A program made the position numbers and the translations under genes. From Caenimonas sp. SL110 (GTDB lineage: Bacteria > Pseudomonadota > Gammaproteobacteria > Burkholderiales > Burkholderiaceae_C): 64,000 nt of DNA. This document shows, one piece after another, positions 8,962 through 17,502 of the stretch; the first letter of the stretch is position 1; each line of letters begins with the position of its first letter. The stretch lies in NCBI RefSeq assembly GCF_001044395.1, contig NZ_JANU01000013.1:310001-374000 (forward strand), written 5' to 3'. Under the pieces are notes generated by a model, which was not told where the DNA came from, did no database searches, and saw only the letters and a program-made list of their open reading frames with translations.

Positions 8962-10866
8962 ATGAACCGTAACCATTCCTGCTCCGCATCCCCGCGCATC
9001 GTTCGCACGGCCATCGCCGCGTCCATGGCGTCAATGCTCGTCGTGCTGAGTGCCTGCTCGGTCACGCCCAAGCTTGCAACGCCAGATGAGGTCACTGCTC
9101 GCGTCAAGGACGATGTGTCGAAGATGCATGTCAACCAGGCGCCTATCTCCGGTCCGCTCACGTTCGAAGAAGCGGCAGCGCGCACGCTCAAGTACAACCT
9201 GGACTATCGCCTGAAGAAGATGGAGTCGGCGCTCGCCCTGGGCGTTGCTGACCAGGCCATGAACGACATGTTGCCCAGCCTGGTCGCATCGGCCGGCTAC
9301 CGCACGCGCAACAACGACTCGGGCGGCACCAGCATCGGCATTGAAGACCGCATCCAGTCGCTGCGCCCGTCCACGTCTGAAGAGCGCCGCCATTCGCTCA
9401 GTGGCGCCGAGTTTTCGTGGAACGCGCTCGACTTCGGTGTGTCGTATTACCGTGCCCGCCAGCAGGGCGACCAGTACCTCATCGCCGAAGAGCGCCGCCG
9501 CAAGGTCGTGCAAAGCATGATCCAGGACGTGCGCATTTCCTACTGGCGTGCACTCGGTGCGCAGCGCCTGCTGGCTGAATCCGATGCCATCGTGCAGCGC
9601 GCCACCACAGCGTTGGGACGCTCGCGCGAAGCCGAGACGCAGCGACTCATCAGCCCAGTGCAGGCGCTGACCTACCAGCGCGCATTGCTCGATGCAATCA
9701 CGTTGCTCAACCAGCGCCGGCAGGATCTGGAGTTCGCAAAGATCGAACTGGCAGCGCTCATGAATGTCGAGCCCGGCGTGAACTTCACGCTGGCAGATTC
9801 GCCGCAAGGCAAGCTGCCGCCGGCGCCACGGGACATTCGCAAACTTGAAGAGATGGCGTTGCTGCAGCGCCCTGAGCTGCGCGAAGAAGACTACCGCAAG
9901 CGAATCACTGGCGACGAGGCGCGCAAGCAGATGCTCAGCGTGTTCCCCAACCTGGGCCTGGACTTCGGCAGCCAGCGCGACACCAACAACCTGCTCTACA
10001 ACAACAGCTGGAGCCAGGGCGGCATTCGCCTGTCGTGGAACCTCATGAAGCTGTTCTCGATTCCCGCCATCCAGCGCAGCAAGGAGCAACAGGAAGTCGT
10101 CGACCAGACACGCCGCATGGCCCTGTCGATGGCCGTCATGACGCAGGTACGCATCAGCGCCGAGCGCTACCGCCTTGCGCTCGAAGACTACCGCCTGGCG
10201 GACAGCGCGGCGCAGGTCGACAAACGCATGGCCGACTACACCCGCGCCGCAGTCAGCTCGCGCCTGGACAGTGAACTCGAAGCCGTGCGCACGCAGGCGC
10301 GCGCCGTGCTGGGTGCCTACCAGCGCATGAGTGCCTACGGCGCCGCGCAAGTTGCGTTCTCGCGCATGTACAGCTCGGTAGGTATCGATGCGCTGCCCGA
10401 TAACTTCGAGGGCGATGACCTTGCTGCCTTGACCGAGCGGGTGCGTGCCCACATCAAGGCGGTCGAGGCCGACGCGCTGCCCCTGACTTCCAATCTCTTC
10501 GTTCAGGCGCCGATGGTGTCGGTCACTGTGGCCGGTGTTGGCGATGCTGTTGGCAAGGTCCGAATGACGGCTCAGGTCAAGCAGTTCCTCGAACGCAATG
10601 AAATCGAAGTGAATGACAAGGGCATGCCGCTCACCTTCACGCTCTCGCGCACCGAAAGCGGCGACCTTGAAAAAGTGAGCTGGGCCATCGTGGCAACCGA
10701 CACCACCGGCAAGGTGCGCGGCGAGGCGACACATAACGTCACCCTGCCTGCCAGTTCACGTCAAGCCACTTACGAGGCAGCCCTCGCAGCTGCCATGACA
10801 TCCAACCTGCAACGTTTGCGCACCTGGGTTGACCCCATGGAGCCGGCCGCGCAACAAAAGCCGTAG
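8962..10866 (+). CDS. TolC-family outer-membrane lipoprotein
   Basis: Outer-membrane efflux or export channel of the TolC/OEP family, 634 residues. The N-terminus is a lipoprotein signal peptide with lipobox LSAC at residues 29-32, so the mature protein should be lipid-anchored through Cys32. The middle, about residues 65-480, shows the paired long helices of TolC proteins, with the stretches TFEEAAARTLKYN and LISPVQALTYQRALLDA. Family members are usually 450-500 residues. Here a C-terminal extension of about 140 residues follows, with an alternating pattern suggesting a small folded domain. RBS CAGG precedes the ATG. It sits between the giant surface protein and two HlyD-type adaptors, so it probably forms their outer-membrane exit. 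The substrate assignment is inferred from context. Confidence 0.85.
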   Translation: MNRNHSCSASPRIVRTAIAASMASMLVVLSACSVTPKLATPDEVTARVKDDVSKMHVNQAPISGPLTFEEAAARTLKYNLDYRLKKMESALALGVADQAMNDMLPSLVASAGYRTRNNDSGGTSIGIEDRIQSLRPSTSEERRHSLSGAEFSWNALDFGVSYYRARQQGDQYLIAEERRRKVVQSMIQDVRISYWRALGAQRLLAESDAIVQRATTALGRSREAETQRLISPVQALTYQRALLDAITLLNQRRQDLEFAKIELAALMNVEPGVNFTLADSPQGKLPPAPRDIRKLEEMALLQRPELREEDYRKRITGDEARKQMLSVFPNLGLDFGSQRDTNNLLYNNSWSQGGIRLSWNLMKLFSIPAIQRSKEQQEVVDQTRRMALSMAVMTQVRISAERYRLALEDYRLADSAAQVDKRMADYTRAAVSSRLDSELEAVRTQARAVLGAYQRMSAYGAAQVAFSRMYSSVGIDALPDNFEGDDLAALTERVRAHIKAVEADALPLTSNLFVQAPMVSVTVAGVGDAVGKVRMTAQVKQFLERNEIEVNDKGMPLTFTLSRTESGDLEKVSWAIVATDTTGKVRGEATHNVTLPASSRQATYEAALAAAMTSNLQRLRTWVDPMEPAAQQKP

Positions 10867-10906
10867 TCGTACGGGCCTACGCGCCCCACCTGAAAGAAGA
10901 AAGATC

Positions 10907-11722
10907 ATGATTTCACGCACCGTGGCTTCCCGCCTTTGCCTGTGCCTGCTGATGGCGTGCACCGCTGCGGCGACTGCGCAACCCAAGTCCGCGCAGGGCA
11001 GGGCAGCGCAGGACGATCCACCTGCAGCGGCTGCAACCGCTGCAATGGGTGCGGCGAGAAGCGAGCAGGTGCGTGTGTTGCTGGTGGCCAATTTCGAAAC
11101 GACCTTGTCCAGTCCGACCACCGCACGCATCATCAAATTGAACGCGAGCATCGGAGTTCCGTTTGCAGCGGGCCAGCCGCTCGTCGCGTTCGACTGCGAA
11201 GAGCACCAGGCACGCCTGAAGATGTCGCAAGCCGAACTGACCGCCGCGCAGGAAACGATGGATGCCAAGGTCCGCATGCAGGGCCTCGAGCAGGCCAGCG
11301 CGGTTGAAGTCGCACTGGCATCCGCGGCCGTGAACAAGGCGCGGGGACAGATCCAGCTGAACGAAGCCCTGATCGGTCAGTGCACGATCAAGGCGCCCTG
11401 GGCCGGCCGTGTGGCCAAGGTCCATATCAAGAACCACATGAGCGTGACGCCGGGGCTCGCACTGGTAGACCTGGTCAAGAGCGGCCCCCTGCGCCTGAAA
11501 CTCAACCTGCCTTCGAAGATGCTCGCGAGCGTTCAGAAAGGTGCGCCACTGCGTGTTTCCATCGACGAAACGGGCAAAACCTATGAGGCCCGCGTGAACG
11601 CCGTCAACAGCCGTGTCGATCCCGTGAGCCAGACGGTCGAGATCGAAGCGGTCCTCGCTCAGGCCTACCCGGACTTGCTCCCCGGCATGAGCGGCGTGGC
11701 TCAGCTGAGCACGCTGCGCTGA
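10907..11722 (+). CDS. Periplasmic HlyD/RND-type adaptor protein
   Basis: A 271-residue periplasmic adaptor (membrane fusion protein) that would bridge an inner-membrane component and the TolC-like channel. I chose the ATG at 10907 because it follows the RBS AAGAAGAAAG and opens a clear signal peptide, MISRTVASRLCLCLLMAC, ending near ATAQ. A longer frame from 10829 would overlap the TolC gene and lack a signal. The order is lipoyl-like half (IGVPFAAGQPLVAFD), an alpha-hairpin of about 60 residues, second lipoyl half (CTIKAPWAGRVAKVHI), and a beta-barrel (LRLKLNLPSKMLASVQKG). It is short for the family because the hairpin is short. The stop lies one base before the next gene, so the two are probably co-translated. 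Confidence 0.85.
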   Translation: MISRTVASRLCLCLLMACTAAATAQPKSAQGRAAQDDPPAAAATAAMGAARSEQVRVLLVANFETTLSSPTTARIIKLNASIGVPFAAGQPLVAFDCEEHQARLKMSQAELTAAQETMDAKVRMQGLEQASAVEVALASAAVNKARGQIQLNEALIGQCTIKAPWAGRVAKVHIKNHMSVTPGLALVDLVKSGPLRLKLNLPSKMLASVQKGAPLRVSIDETGKTYEARVNAVNSRVDPVSQTVEIEAVLAQAYPDLLPGMSGVAQLSTLR

Positions 11723-11723
11723 C

Positions 11724-13073
11724 ATGACCGGTGGCGCGATCATGCGCGCCAGCGTGCCTGCGCTTGGCGACCTTCTCCACCTGGAAAAGCGCGCGTTCGG
11801 CGCCCTGACGCCGCAGGCGCTTGGCTTCACCATCGTCAACGAGACGAGCGTTCTTGCACCCTACAGGCAGGCCGCGTTCTTTACTGTATCGGCGCTGGGT
11901 AAGCTCGCGCTGGCCAATGCATCGGGCCTTGTGAGCGTCTCTGACGACACACCGTATGCGGTGTGGATCACACAGCTGGCCAACGCGATCGCCGACAAAC
12001 CCGCCGTTCAATTGATGGAGATCGCCGCAGCGCCAGCCGAGCTGGTTGACGGGTGGCAGGAGTGGTTGCCTGAGCATCTGCTCGTTTGCAATCTGTACGG
12101 CAACGATTCCACGCGCGTCGGCCTGGCGATATACGCACGGGACGATACCTGGCGCGAGAGCGACCTGGGCCTTTTCGAACGCATCCACGAAACCTATGGC
12201 TACTGCATACAGTCGCTCACCCGCACGCGTGCACCGTGGAAATCCTTTGTGAAACGGGTGACCAGCCGGCGCTCGGTGGTCGCCATCGCGGCCATCGCTG
12301 TGCTTGCCATGCTGATCCCCGTGCGTTTGTCTGCAATTGCGCCCGCTGAAGTGGTTGCGCTGTCCGCGGTCGCGATTGCTTCGCCACAAGATGGCGTGGT
12401 GGGCGCATTCCATGTGCAGCCCAACTCTTCGGTCAAGGCCGGCGACAGGCTGTTCTCGCTCGATGACCGTGGACTGGAAAGCCGTCGAGCCGTGGCGACG
12501 CGTGCCCTGCAGACCGCCCGAGCCGATGCGCTGCTGGCGCAGCAACGCGCGTTTGACGACACCAAGAGCCGGGGCGACCTTGCCGCAGCGCATGGCCGCG
12601 TCAAGGAAAAAGAAGCAGAACTGGAGCTGATCGACGGCACGCTCGAACGGGTGACCGTACGCGCGCCCGCCGACGGCGTCGTGATCTTCGGCGATGCGAA
12701 CGACTGGATCGGACGCCCCGTGCAAACGGGTGAACGCATCATGCAACTGGCCGATCCGCGCGATGCGGGGGTGCTCGCGTGGTTGCCGGTGGCCGATGCC
12801 ATCAATCTCGACCCCGGGGCGCCCATGCGCCTCTTTCTGCATACCCAGCCGCTCAATCCCATGTCGGCCACGCTGCTGGAAACAAGCTACCAGCCGGTGC
12901 AAAGTCCGGCCAACGTGTCGTCTTACCGGGTGCGGGGCCGCTTCGAGCAGGCGACCCCTCACGCGCGCATCGGCCTTCGCGGCACGGCGCGCGTGTCAGG
13001 CGAGTGGACGGTGCTTGGGTATTACCTCTTGCGGCGACCGATCGCTGCCGTGCGCGAGTGGACCGGGCTGTAA
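11724..13073 (+). CDS. HlyD-type adaptor with N-terminal GAF-like cytoplasmic domain
   Basis: A 449-residue inner-membrane adaptor with unusual architecture. Residues 1-170 are soluble and resemble a GAF fold by pattern: ETSVLAPYRQAAFFT, then WQEWLPEHLLV, then LFERIHETYGYCI. One transmembrane segment follows at about 183-200 (VVAIAAIAVLAMLIPV). Residues 205-430 are a HlyD-like periplasmic part with lipoyl halves (SPQDGVVGAFHVQPNSSVKAG and VRAPADGVVIFGD) around a helical hairpin. With this topology the GAF-like part lies in the cytoplasm and the adaptor in the periplasm. The GAF domain might sense a ligand or contact the exported protein; that is inference. The stop overlaps the start of the M50 gene by 16 bases, which suggests coupling. 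Confidence 0.8.
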   Translation: MTGGAIMRASVPALGDLLHLEKRAFGALTPQALGFTIVNETSVLAPYRQAAFFTVSALGKLALANASGLVSVSDDTPYAVWITQLANAIADKPAVQLMEIAAAPAELVDGWQEWLPEHLLVCNLYGNDSTRVGLAIYARDDTWRESDLGLFERIHETYGYCIQSLTRTRAPWKSFVKRVTSRRSVVAIAAIAVLAMLIPVRLSAIAPAEVVALSAVAIASPQDGVVGAFHVQPNSSVKAGDRLFSLDDRGLESRRAVATRALQTARADALLAQQRAFDDTKSRGDLAAAHGRVKEKEAELELIDGTLERVTVRAPADGVVIFGDANDWIGRPVQTGERIMQLADPRDAGVLAWLPVADAINLDPGAPMRLFLHTQPLNPMSATLLETSYQPVQSPANVSSYRVRGRFEQATPHARIGLRGTARVSGEWTVLGYYLLRRPIAAVREWTGL

Positions 13074-15187
13074 ATCTGCAGCAACTGATCGCGCGTCCTG
13101 CATTTGGACGGCTGCGTGAAGAATTGCGGTTGCTGCCCGCTGACGAGAATCGCGATGGCTCACCTGCCTGGATGATCCAGGACCCCGTCGCCAATCGCTT
13201 CTTTCGCATCGGATGGATGGACTTCGAGATACTGGCGCGTTGGGACGAAGGCAGCGCATCGGCAATCGCGCAATCGGTATCGAGCGAAACCACGTTGCAG
13301 GTCCAGCCCGACGATGTCGAGTCGCTCGAAATGTTCCTGCGCCAGCACGGCCTCTTGCAGGGCACGGGTGCTGCTGATGTCGATCAGATGCGCGAGCGGG
13401 CGAAGGCAGAAGTCAAAGGCTTCGGCCAGTGGCTGCTGCACAACTACCTCTTCGTACGCATCCCGCTGGTGCGGCCCCAGGACATGCTGGCACGCCTGCT
13501 GCCGCACCTTCGCTGGCTGTTCTCGTCTGCAATGGTCATGGCGGTCGTGATGGCGAGCGTGGTGGGCCTGGCGCTCGTGCTCCACCAGTGGGACACGTTC
13601 GCAAGCAGCTTTGTCGATCACCTGACCTGGCACGGCGCACTCGGCTTCACGCTCGCGGTCATCTTTGCCAAGACGTTGCACGAACTCGGGCACGCCCTGA
13701 CCGCGACACGCTATGGCGTGCGGGTGGCGCACATGGGCGTGGCGATGGTGGTGATGTTTCCGATGCTCTACACCGACACGAGCGAGAGCTGGAAACTGAG
13801 TAACCCACGTCAGCGCCTGGCCATTGCCAGCGCGGGCATCTTGACGGAGCTCGCTCTGGCGGGATTCGCGACGCTGCTCTGGAGCCTGGCCCCCGATGGT
13901 TCGCTTCGCACGGCGCTGTTCTTCCTGGCGACGACTTCCTGGGTACTGACGCTCGCGATCAACGCCAGTCCTTTCATGCGGTTCGATGGTTACTTCATTC
14001 TTTGCGACCTGCTGAACTTTCCGAATCTGCATGAGCGCGCCGGTAACTTCGCGCGTGCCTGGCTTAGGCGCATGGTGCTCGGCCTGGCAACGCCGTGGCC
14101 GGAGGCGCTTGCCGCGCCGCAGCGTCGATGGTTGATCGCATTTGCCTTGGTCACCTGGGCCTATCGGTTCGTCGTCTTCCTCGGAATCGCGGTCCTCGTC
14201 TACCTTTACTTCTTCAAGCTGCTGGGCATCGCGTTGATGGCGGTCGAACTGGGGTGGTTCATTGCCCGTCCGATCTACCTGGAACTGAAGGCGTGGTGGG
14301 TGCAGCGCGAAAGCGTGACCGCGAGGCGCAAGTGGATGGCCGGACTCGCAGCGCTGATCGTTCTGCTGGTGCTGCTGCTTCCGTGGCATACCGCGGTGCA
14401 GGGCACGGGCGTCGTGCGCGCGGTGCGGCAGCATCTGGTGTTTTCACCCAAGGCCGGCCAGGTCAAGTCCATGCCCGCACGCACGCAGGTCGCCGAAGGC
14501 GATTTGCTGTTTGCGCTGGCCGCGCCGGACCTGCGCAGCGGCGTGAATCGGGCGCAGGCCTCGGCCGATGCGCGCGCACAGGAACTGCTGGGCCTGGCAG
14601 GCGTGAAGGACGGCGAAGAGCGCCGCGCCATCCTCGAATCGGAACGTGAGCGCTTCCTGGCCGAAGCCAGCGTGTTCAGCAGCGAGCAATCGCGCATGCA
14701 ACTGGTCGCCCCGTTCGCCGGCAAGCTGGCCGACATCGACCCGCAGGTGAAGTTGGGCGTGTGGGTGCAGCATCGCCAGCCGCTGGCAGTGCTGATTGAC
14801 ACCAGCCAGTGGAACGCGGAAATTTTTGTGGCTGAGGAAGACGTGGCGCGCATCCGGCCCGGCGACAGGGCCAAGGTGTACGTGGGCCTTCGCGCGATCA
14901 ATGGCAAGGTGCTTCAGGTCGACACATCGCGCACCGCCTCACTTGCGTATTCCATGTTGGACGCGACCTCTGGCGGACCCATTGTCACGCTGCCGCGCAC
15001 TGATGAGCGCAACGGCGAGCGCGTCGTGCGCGACGGCCTGTACCGCGTTCGTATTGCGCTGGAAGAGGCGCCACCGCGCCAGCAGATGGCGCTGTGTACC
15101 GCTTCGATTTCCGGATCGCCGCAGTCCCTTCTGCATGGCGTGTTCGATCACGCCGCGTCAGTCCTGATTCGCGAGAGCGGCTTCTAG
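13058..15187 (+). CDS. M50 site-2-protease/HlyD fusion membrane protein with PqqD-like N-terminus
   Basis: A 709-residue membrane protein. I start it at the GTG at 13058 (MDRAVNLQQLIARPAFG), which overlaps the previous gene by 16 bases; residues upstream of it look like out-of-frame translation of that gene. Residues 20-110 (WMIQDPVANRFFRIG, then FEILARWDEG) resemble a PqqD-like fold. Several transmembrane segments follow. The zinc protease motif HELGH is at residues 208-212, and the second S2P motif NASPFMRFDG supplies the metal-binding Asp near residue 310, so the active site is intact. From about residue 455 the protein is HlyD-like: VFSPKAGQVKSM, a helical hairpin, then VAPFAGKLADIDP. Such M50/biotinyl-lipoyl fusions accompany TolC and adaptor genes in other proteobacteria. 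Whether this one cleaves, guides or translocates the giant protein is unknown. Confidence 0.85.
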   Translation: MDRAVNLQQLIARPAFGRLREELRLLPADENRDGSPAWMIQDPVANRFFRIGWMDFEILARWDEGSASAIAQSVSSETTLQVQPDDVESLEMFLRQHGLLQGTGAADVDQMRERAKAEVKGFGQWLLHNYLFVRIPLVRPQDMLARLLPHLRWLFSSAMVMAVVMASVVGLALVLHQWDTFASSFVDHLTWHGALGFTLAVIFAKTLHELGHALTATRYGVRVAHMGVAMVVMFPMLYTDTSESWKLSNPRQRLAIASAGILTELALAGFATLLWSLAPDGSLRTALFFLATTSWVLTLAINASPFMRFDGYFILCDLLNFPNLHERAGNFARAWLRRMVLGLATPWPEALAAPQRRWLIAFALVTWAYRFVVFLGIAVLVYLYFFKLLGIALMAVELGWFIARPIYLELKAWWVQRESVTARRKWMAGLAALIVLLVLLLPWHTAVQGTGVVRAVRQHLVFSPKAGQVKSMPARTQVAEGDLLFALAAPDLRSGVNRAQASADARAQELLGLAGVKDGEERRAILESERERFLAEASVFSSEQSRMQLVAPFAGKLADIDPQVKLGVWVQHRQPLAVLIDTSQWNAEIFVAEEDVARIRPGDRAKVYVGLRAINGKVLQVDTSRTASLAYSMLDATSGGPIVTLPRTDERNGERVVRDGLYRVRIALEEAPPRQQMALCTASISGSPQSLLHGVFDHAASVLIRESGF

Positions 15188-15191
15188 GCGC

Positions 15192-15560
15192 TCACCAAAG
15201 CCCCGATTCGACGCGGATGGCGACTTCGCAGTCGTCGAATATTTCCAGCTTGGCGATCTTCACGCGCACACCGACAACACCCGGCAACTGCATCAGCCGA
15301 TGCGCCAGCTTGCCAATCAGGCTTTCGAGCAGGTTCACGTGCTCGGCGGTGCATTCGTCGATGATGATCTTGCGCACCTTGCGATAGTCAAGCACATGGC
15401 TGATGTCGTCATCGCGCGGCAGCAGCGGTTGCGGTCCGAGGTTGAGTTCGGCATCGACACGGATCGGCTGCGGTGCGGTCTTCTCGTGGTCGAGAATGCC
15501 CAGCGCTGCGTCGAAGCACAGGCCGGTGAGGGCGAGAGTCTGTGAGCCAGCCTGGTTCAT
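15192..15560 (-). CDS. folB: Dihydroneopterin aldolase
   Basis: FolB converts 7,8-dihydroneopterin to 6-hydroxymethyl-7,8-dihydropterin and glycolaldehyde in folate synthesis. The 122-residue length is normal. Visible family features are GILDHEKTAPQPIRVDAEL near the N-terminus, DDISHVLDYRKVRKII in the middle, and VNLLESLIGKLAHRLM followed by VRVKIAKLE, which contain the conserved Glu and Lys region of the active site. It lies 24 bases after the pteridine reductase gene on the same strand, forming a small pterin operon. It ends convergently, four bases from the M50 gene. Confidence 0.9.
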   Translation of the reverse strand: MNQAGSQTLALTGLCFDAALGILDHEKTAPQPIRVDAELNLGPQPLLPRDDDISHVLDYRKVRKIIIDECTAEHVNLLESLIGKLAHRLMQLPGVVGVRVKIAKLEIFDDCEVAIRVESGLW

Positions 15561-15584
15561 GGTGGGGCGTTTGCTTTCATCAGC

Positions 15585-16370
15585 TCACATGAGCGAAAAA
15601 TCACGTTCAAATTTCATGAGGTGCTGGCCGCCGTCGACCAGCAGTGTCGTGCCGGTGACAGACGAGGTTTCCAGCGCGAACTTCACCGTGGCGACCACAT
15701 CGGCCACAGTCGAAGACTTGCCCAGCGGCGACAGCTTGTGCAGTGCCTCGAATTTTTCCTGCGAGAGCATGTGGCTGGTGATCGTCAGCCCCGGTGCGAC
15801 GCCCACCACGCGCACATGGGGTGCCAGCGCGATGGCAAGCATCGTGTTGGCCGCCTCCAGCGCGGCCTTGGACAGTGTGTAGCTCACGAAGTCGGGGTTC
15901 TGGTTCCAAAGCTTCTGGTCGAGCATGTTGACCACCACGGACGCGCCGGCTGCTCCCTTTCGCGCCATGACATGCTCGTGCAGCGCCTGGGCGAGCACGA
16001 CCGGCGCACCGGCGTTGCTGCGCATGTGGGCAGCGAGCGCGTCATAGCTGAAGCTTGCGAACCCGTCGTGCTCGAACATCGACGCGTTGTTCACCACCGC
16101 ATCGAGCGAGCCGAAATGTGCAACCACCTGCGGCACCAGGTTGCGGGCCTGCACTTCATCGTCAAGGTCGGCCCGGAAGGCTTCGATGTGGGCGTCATCT
16201 GCCGAATGGCGACGCGCATCGGTGACGGTGGCTTGTGCCTCATCGGGCGATCCGCGGTGGTGAACCGCGACCCGCCAACCTGCAGCCGCCAGCGCCAGCA
16301 CGACTTCGCGGCCCAGCCGTCTGGCAGAGCCGGTCACGAGCACGGTTCGGGGCGCAAGGGGTTCGCTCAT
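15585..16370 (-). CDS. PTR1/FolM-type pteridine reductase (SDR family)
   Basis: A 261-residue short-chain dehydrogenase that probably reduces dihydropterin or dihydromonapterin with NADPH. The nucleotide-binding motif is TGSARRLG, with Arg at the position typical of pteridine reductases (TGxxxRxG) instead of the usual Gly. NNASMF and the catalytic YTLSK also fit that subgroup, as does the C-terminal VDGGQHLM. I start it at the ATG at 16370 (MSEPLAPRTVLVTG), because the 25 residues before it would run into the divergent methyltransferase gene. Co-orientation with folB supports a pterin role. The exact substrate is not settled by sequence. Confidence 0.85.
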   Translation of the reverse strand: MSEPLAPRTVLVTGSARRLGREVVLALAAAGWRVAVHHRGSPDEAQATVTDARRHSADDAHIEAFRADLDDEVQARNLVPQVVAHFGSLDAVVNNASMFEHDGFASFSYDALAAHMRSNAGAPVVLAQALHEHVMARKGAAGASVVVNMLDQKLWNQNPDFVSYTLSKAALEAANTMLAIALAPHVRVVGVAPGLTITSHMLSQEKFEALHKLSPLGKSSTVADVVATVKFALETSSVTGTTLLVDGGQHLMKFERDFSLM

Positions 16371-16387
16371 TCGGGGACAATCGTTGG

Positions 16388-17482
16388 GTGACTTCGCAAG
16401 CAAACAGTTTAACGACCGCCCTGGGGGCCCTGGTGGAAACCGCAATCGGCCGAGCCGGCGGGTGGTTGCCCTTCGACCGCTTCATGGCACTCGCGCTCTA
16501 CGCACCGGGCCTGGGCTATTACGCCAACGACTCCCGCAAGTTCGGCGCGATGCCGGCATCGGGCAGCGACTTTGTGACCGCGCCCGAGATGAGTCCGCTG
16601 TTCGGGCAAGCATTGGCGGCGCAAGTCCTGGACGCGATGCAGGCGACCGGCACCCGCGAAGTCTGGGAGTTCGGCGCAGGTTCGGGGGCGCTGGCGGTGC
16701 AATTGCTGGAGGCGCTTGGCGACAAGGTCACCCGGTACACCATCGTCGAGTTGTCATCTTCGCTGCGGGATCGCCAGCGGGCCAGGCTCGTCGCGTTCGG
16801 CGCCAAGGTGCGCTGGGTCAGCGAGTTGCCCGAACGAATGGAGGCAATCGTCGTCGGCAACGAAGTGCTCGATGCGATGCCGGTGAAGCTGCTCGCGCGG
16901 GCGGCAGGGCAATGGTTCGAGCGGGGTGTAGGGCTTGTAGAAGGCGCGCTCCAGTTCATGGATAGGCCCACCACGCTGCGACCACCGACAGAAATCGAAG
17001 GCGAGCATGACTACCTCACTGAAATCCACCCGCAGGCTGACGCATTCATCCGCACCCTGGGTGACCGCCTGGTGCAAGGCGCGGCGTTCTTCATCGACTA
17101 CGGATTTTCCGAGCGCGAGTACTACCATCCGCAGCGCCACATGGGCACGTTGATGTGCCACAAGGCTCACATGGCCGATGCCAATCCGCTGCTTGAACTC
17201 GGCCTGAAAGACATCACGGCGCATGTCAACTTCACCGAGCTCGCAGTCGCTGCTGGCGAGTCGGGCCTGCAGACGCTGGGCTACACGACGCAGGCGCGTT
17301 TTCTCATCAATTGCGGCATCGTGCCCCTGCTGGCGCAAGCACCGCTGGCAGAGCGTATCGCGGGGCAGCGTCTCATCACCGAGCATGAAATGGGCGAGTT
17401 GTTCAAGGTCATCGGTTTTCATCGCGGCGAGTTTTGGGACGCGCTCGGCTTTCGCGAAGGCGATCGCACCCACACGCTGTGA
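16388..17482 (+). CDS. MidA/NDUFAF7-type SAM-dependent methyltransferase
   Basis: A 364-residue class I methyltransferase of the DUF185/MidA family; in mitochondria the homologue NDUFAF7 methylates an arginine of complex I. The start is the GTG at 16388 (MTSQANSLTTALGALV). The family block FDRFMALALYAPGLGYYAN is followed by FVTAPEMSPLFGQALA, the SAM-binding loop EFGAGSGALAVQLL, and VVGNEVLDAMPVKLL. The end (LINCGIVPLLA) is also typical. It starts only 17 bases from the divergent pteridine reductase gene, so the two promoters must overlap coding sequence. The bacterial substrate is not established. Confidence 0.9.
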   Translation: MTSQANSLTTALGALVETAIGRAGGWLPFDRFMALALYAPGLGYYANDSRKFGAMPASGSDFVTAPEMSPLFGQALAAQVLDAMQATGTREVWEFGAGSGALAVQLLEALGDKVTRYTIVELSSSLRDRQRARLVAFGAKVRWVSELPERMEAIVVGNEVLDAMPVKLLARAAGQWFERGVGLVEGALQFMDRPTTLRPPTEIEGEHDYLTEIHPQADAFIRTLGDRLVQGAAFFIDYGFSEREYYHPQRHMGTLMCHKAHMADANPLLELGLKDITAHVNFTELAVAAGESGLQTLGYTTQARFLINCGIVPLLAQAPLAERIAGQRLITEHEMGELFKVIGFHRGEFWDALGFREGDRTHTL

Positions 17483-17502
17483 TCCACCCGTAAACTCGCC
17501 AG

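Noticed and set aside
9031..10734. Long 567-codon minus-strand frame over the TolC gene
   Set aside because: It is antisense to a clear TolC homologue, is His- and Arg-rich without domains, and is explained by codon bias.
12779..13057. N-terminal extension of the M50 protein
   Set aside because: The added residues are an out-of-frame reading of the preceding HlyD gene, with no homology pattern. The GTG at 13058 is a better start.
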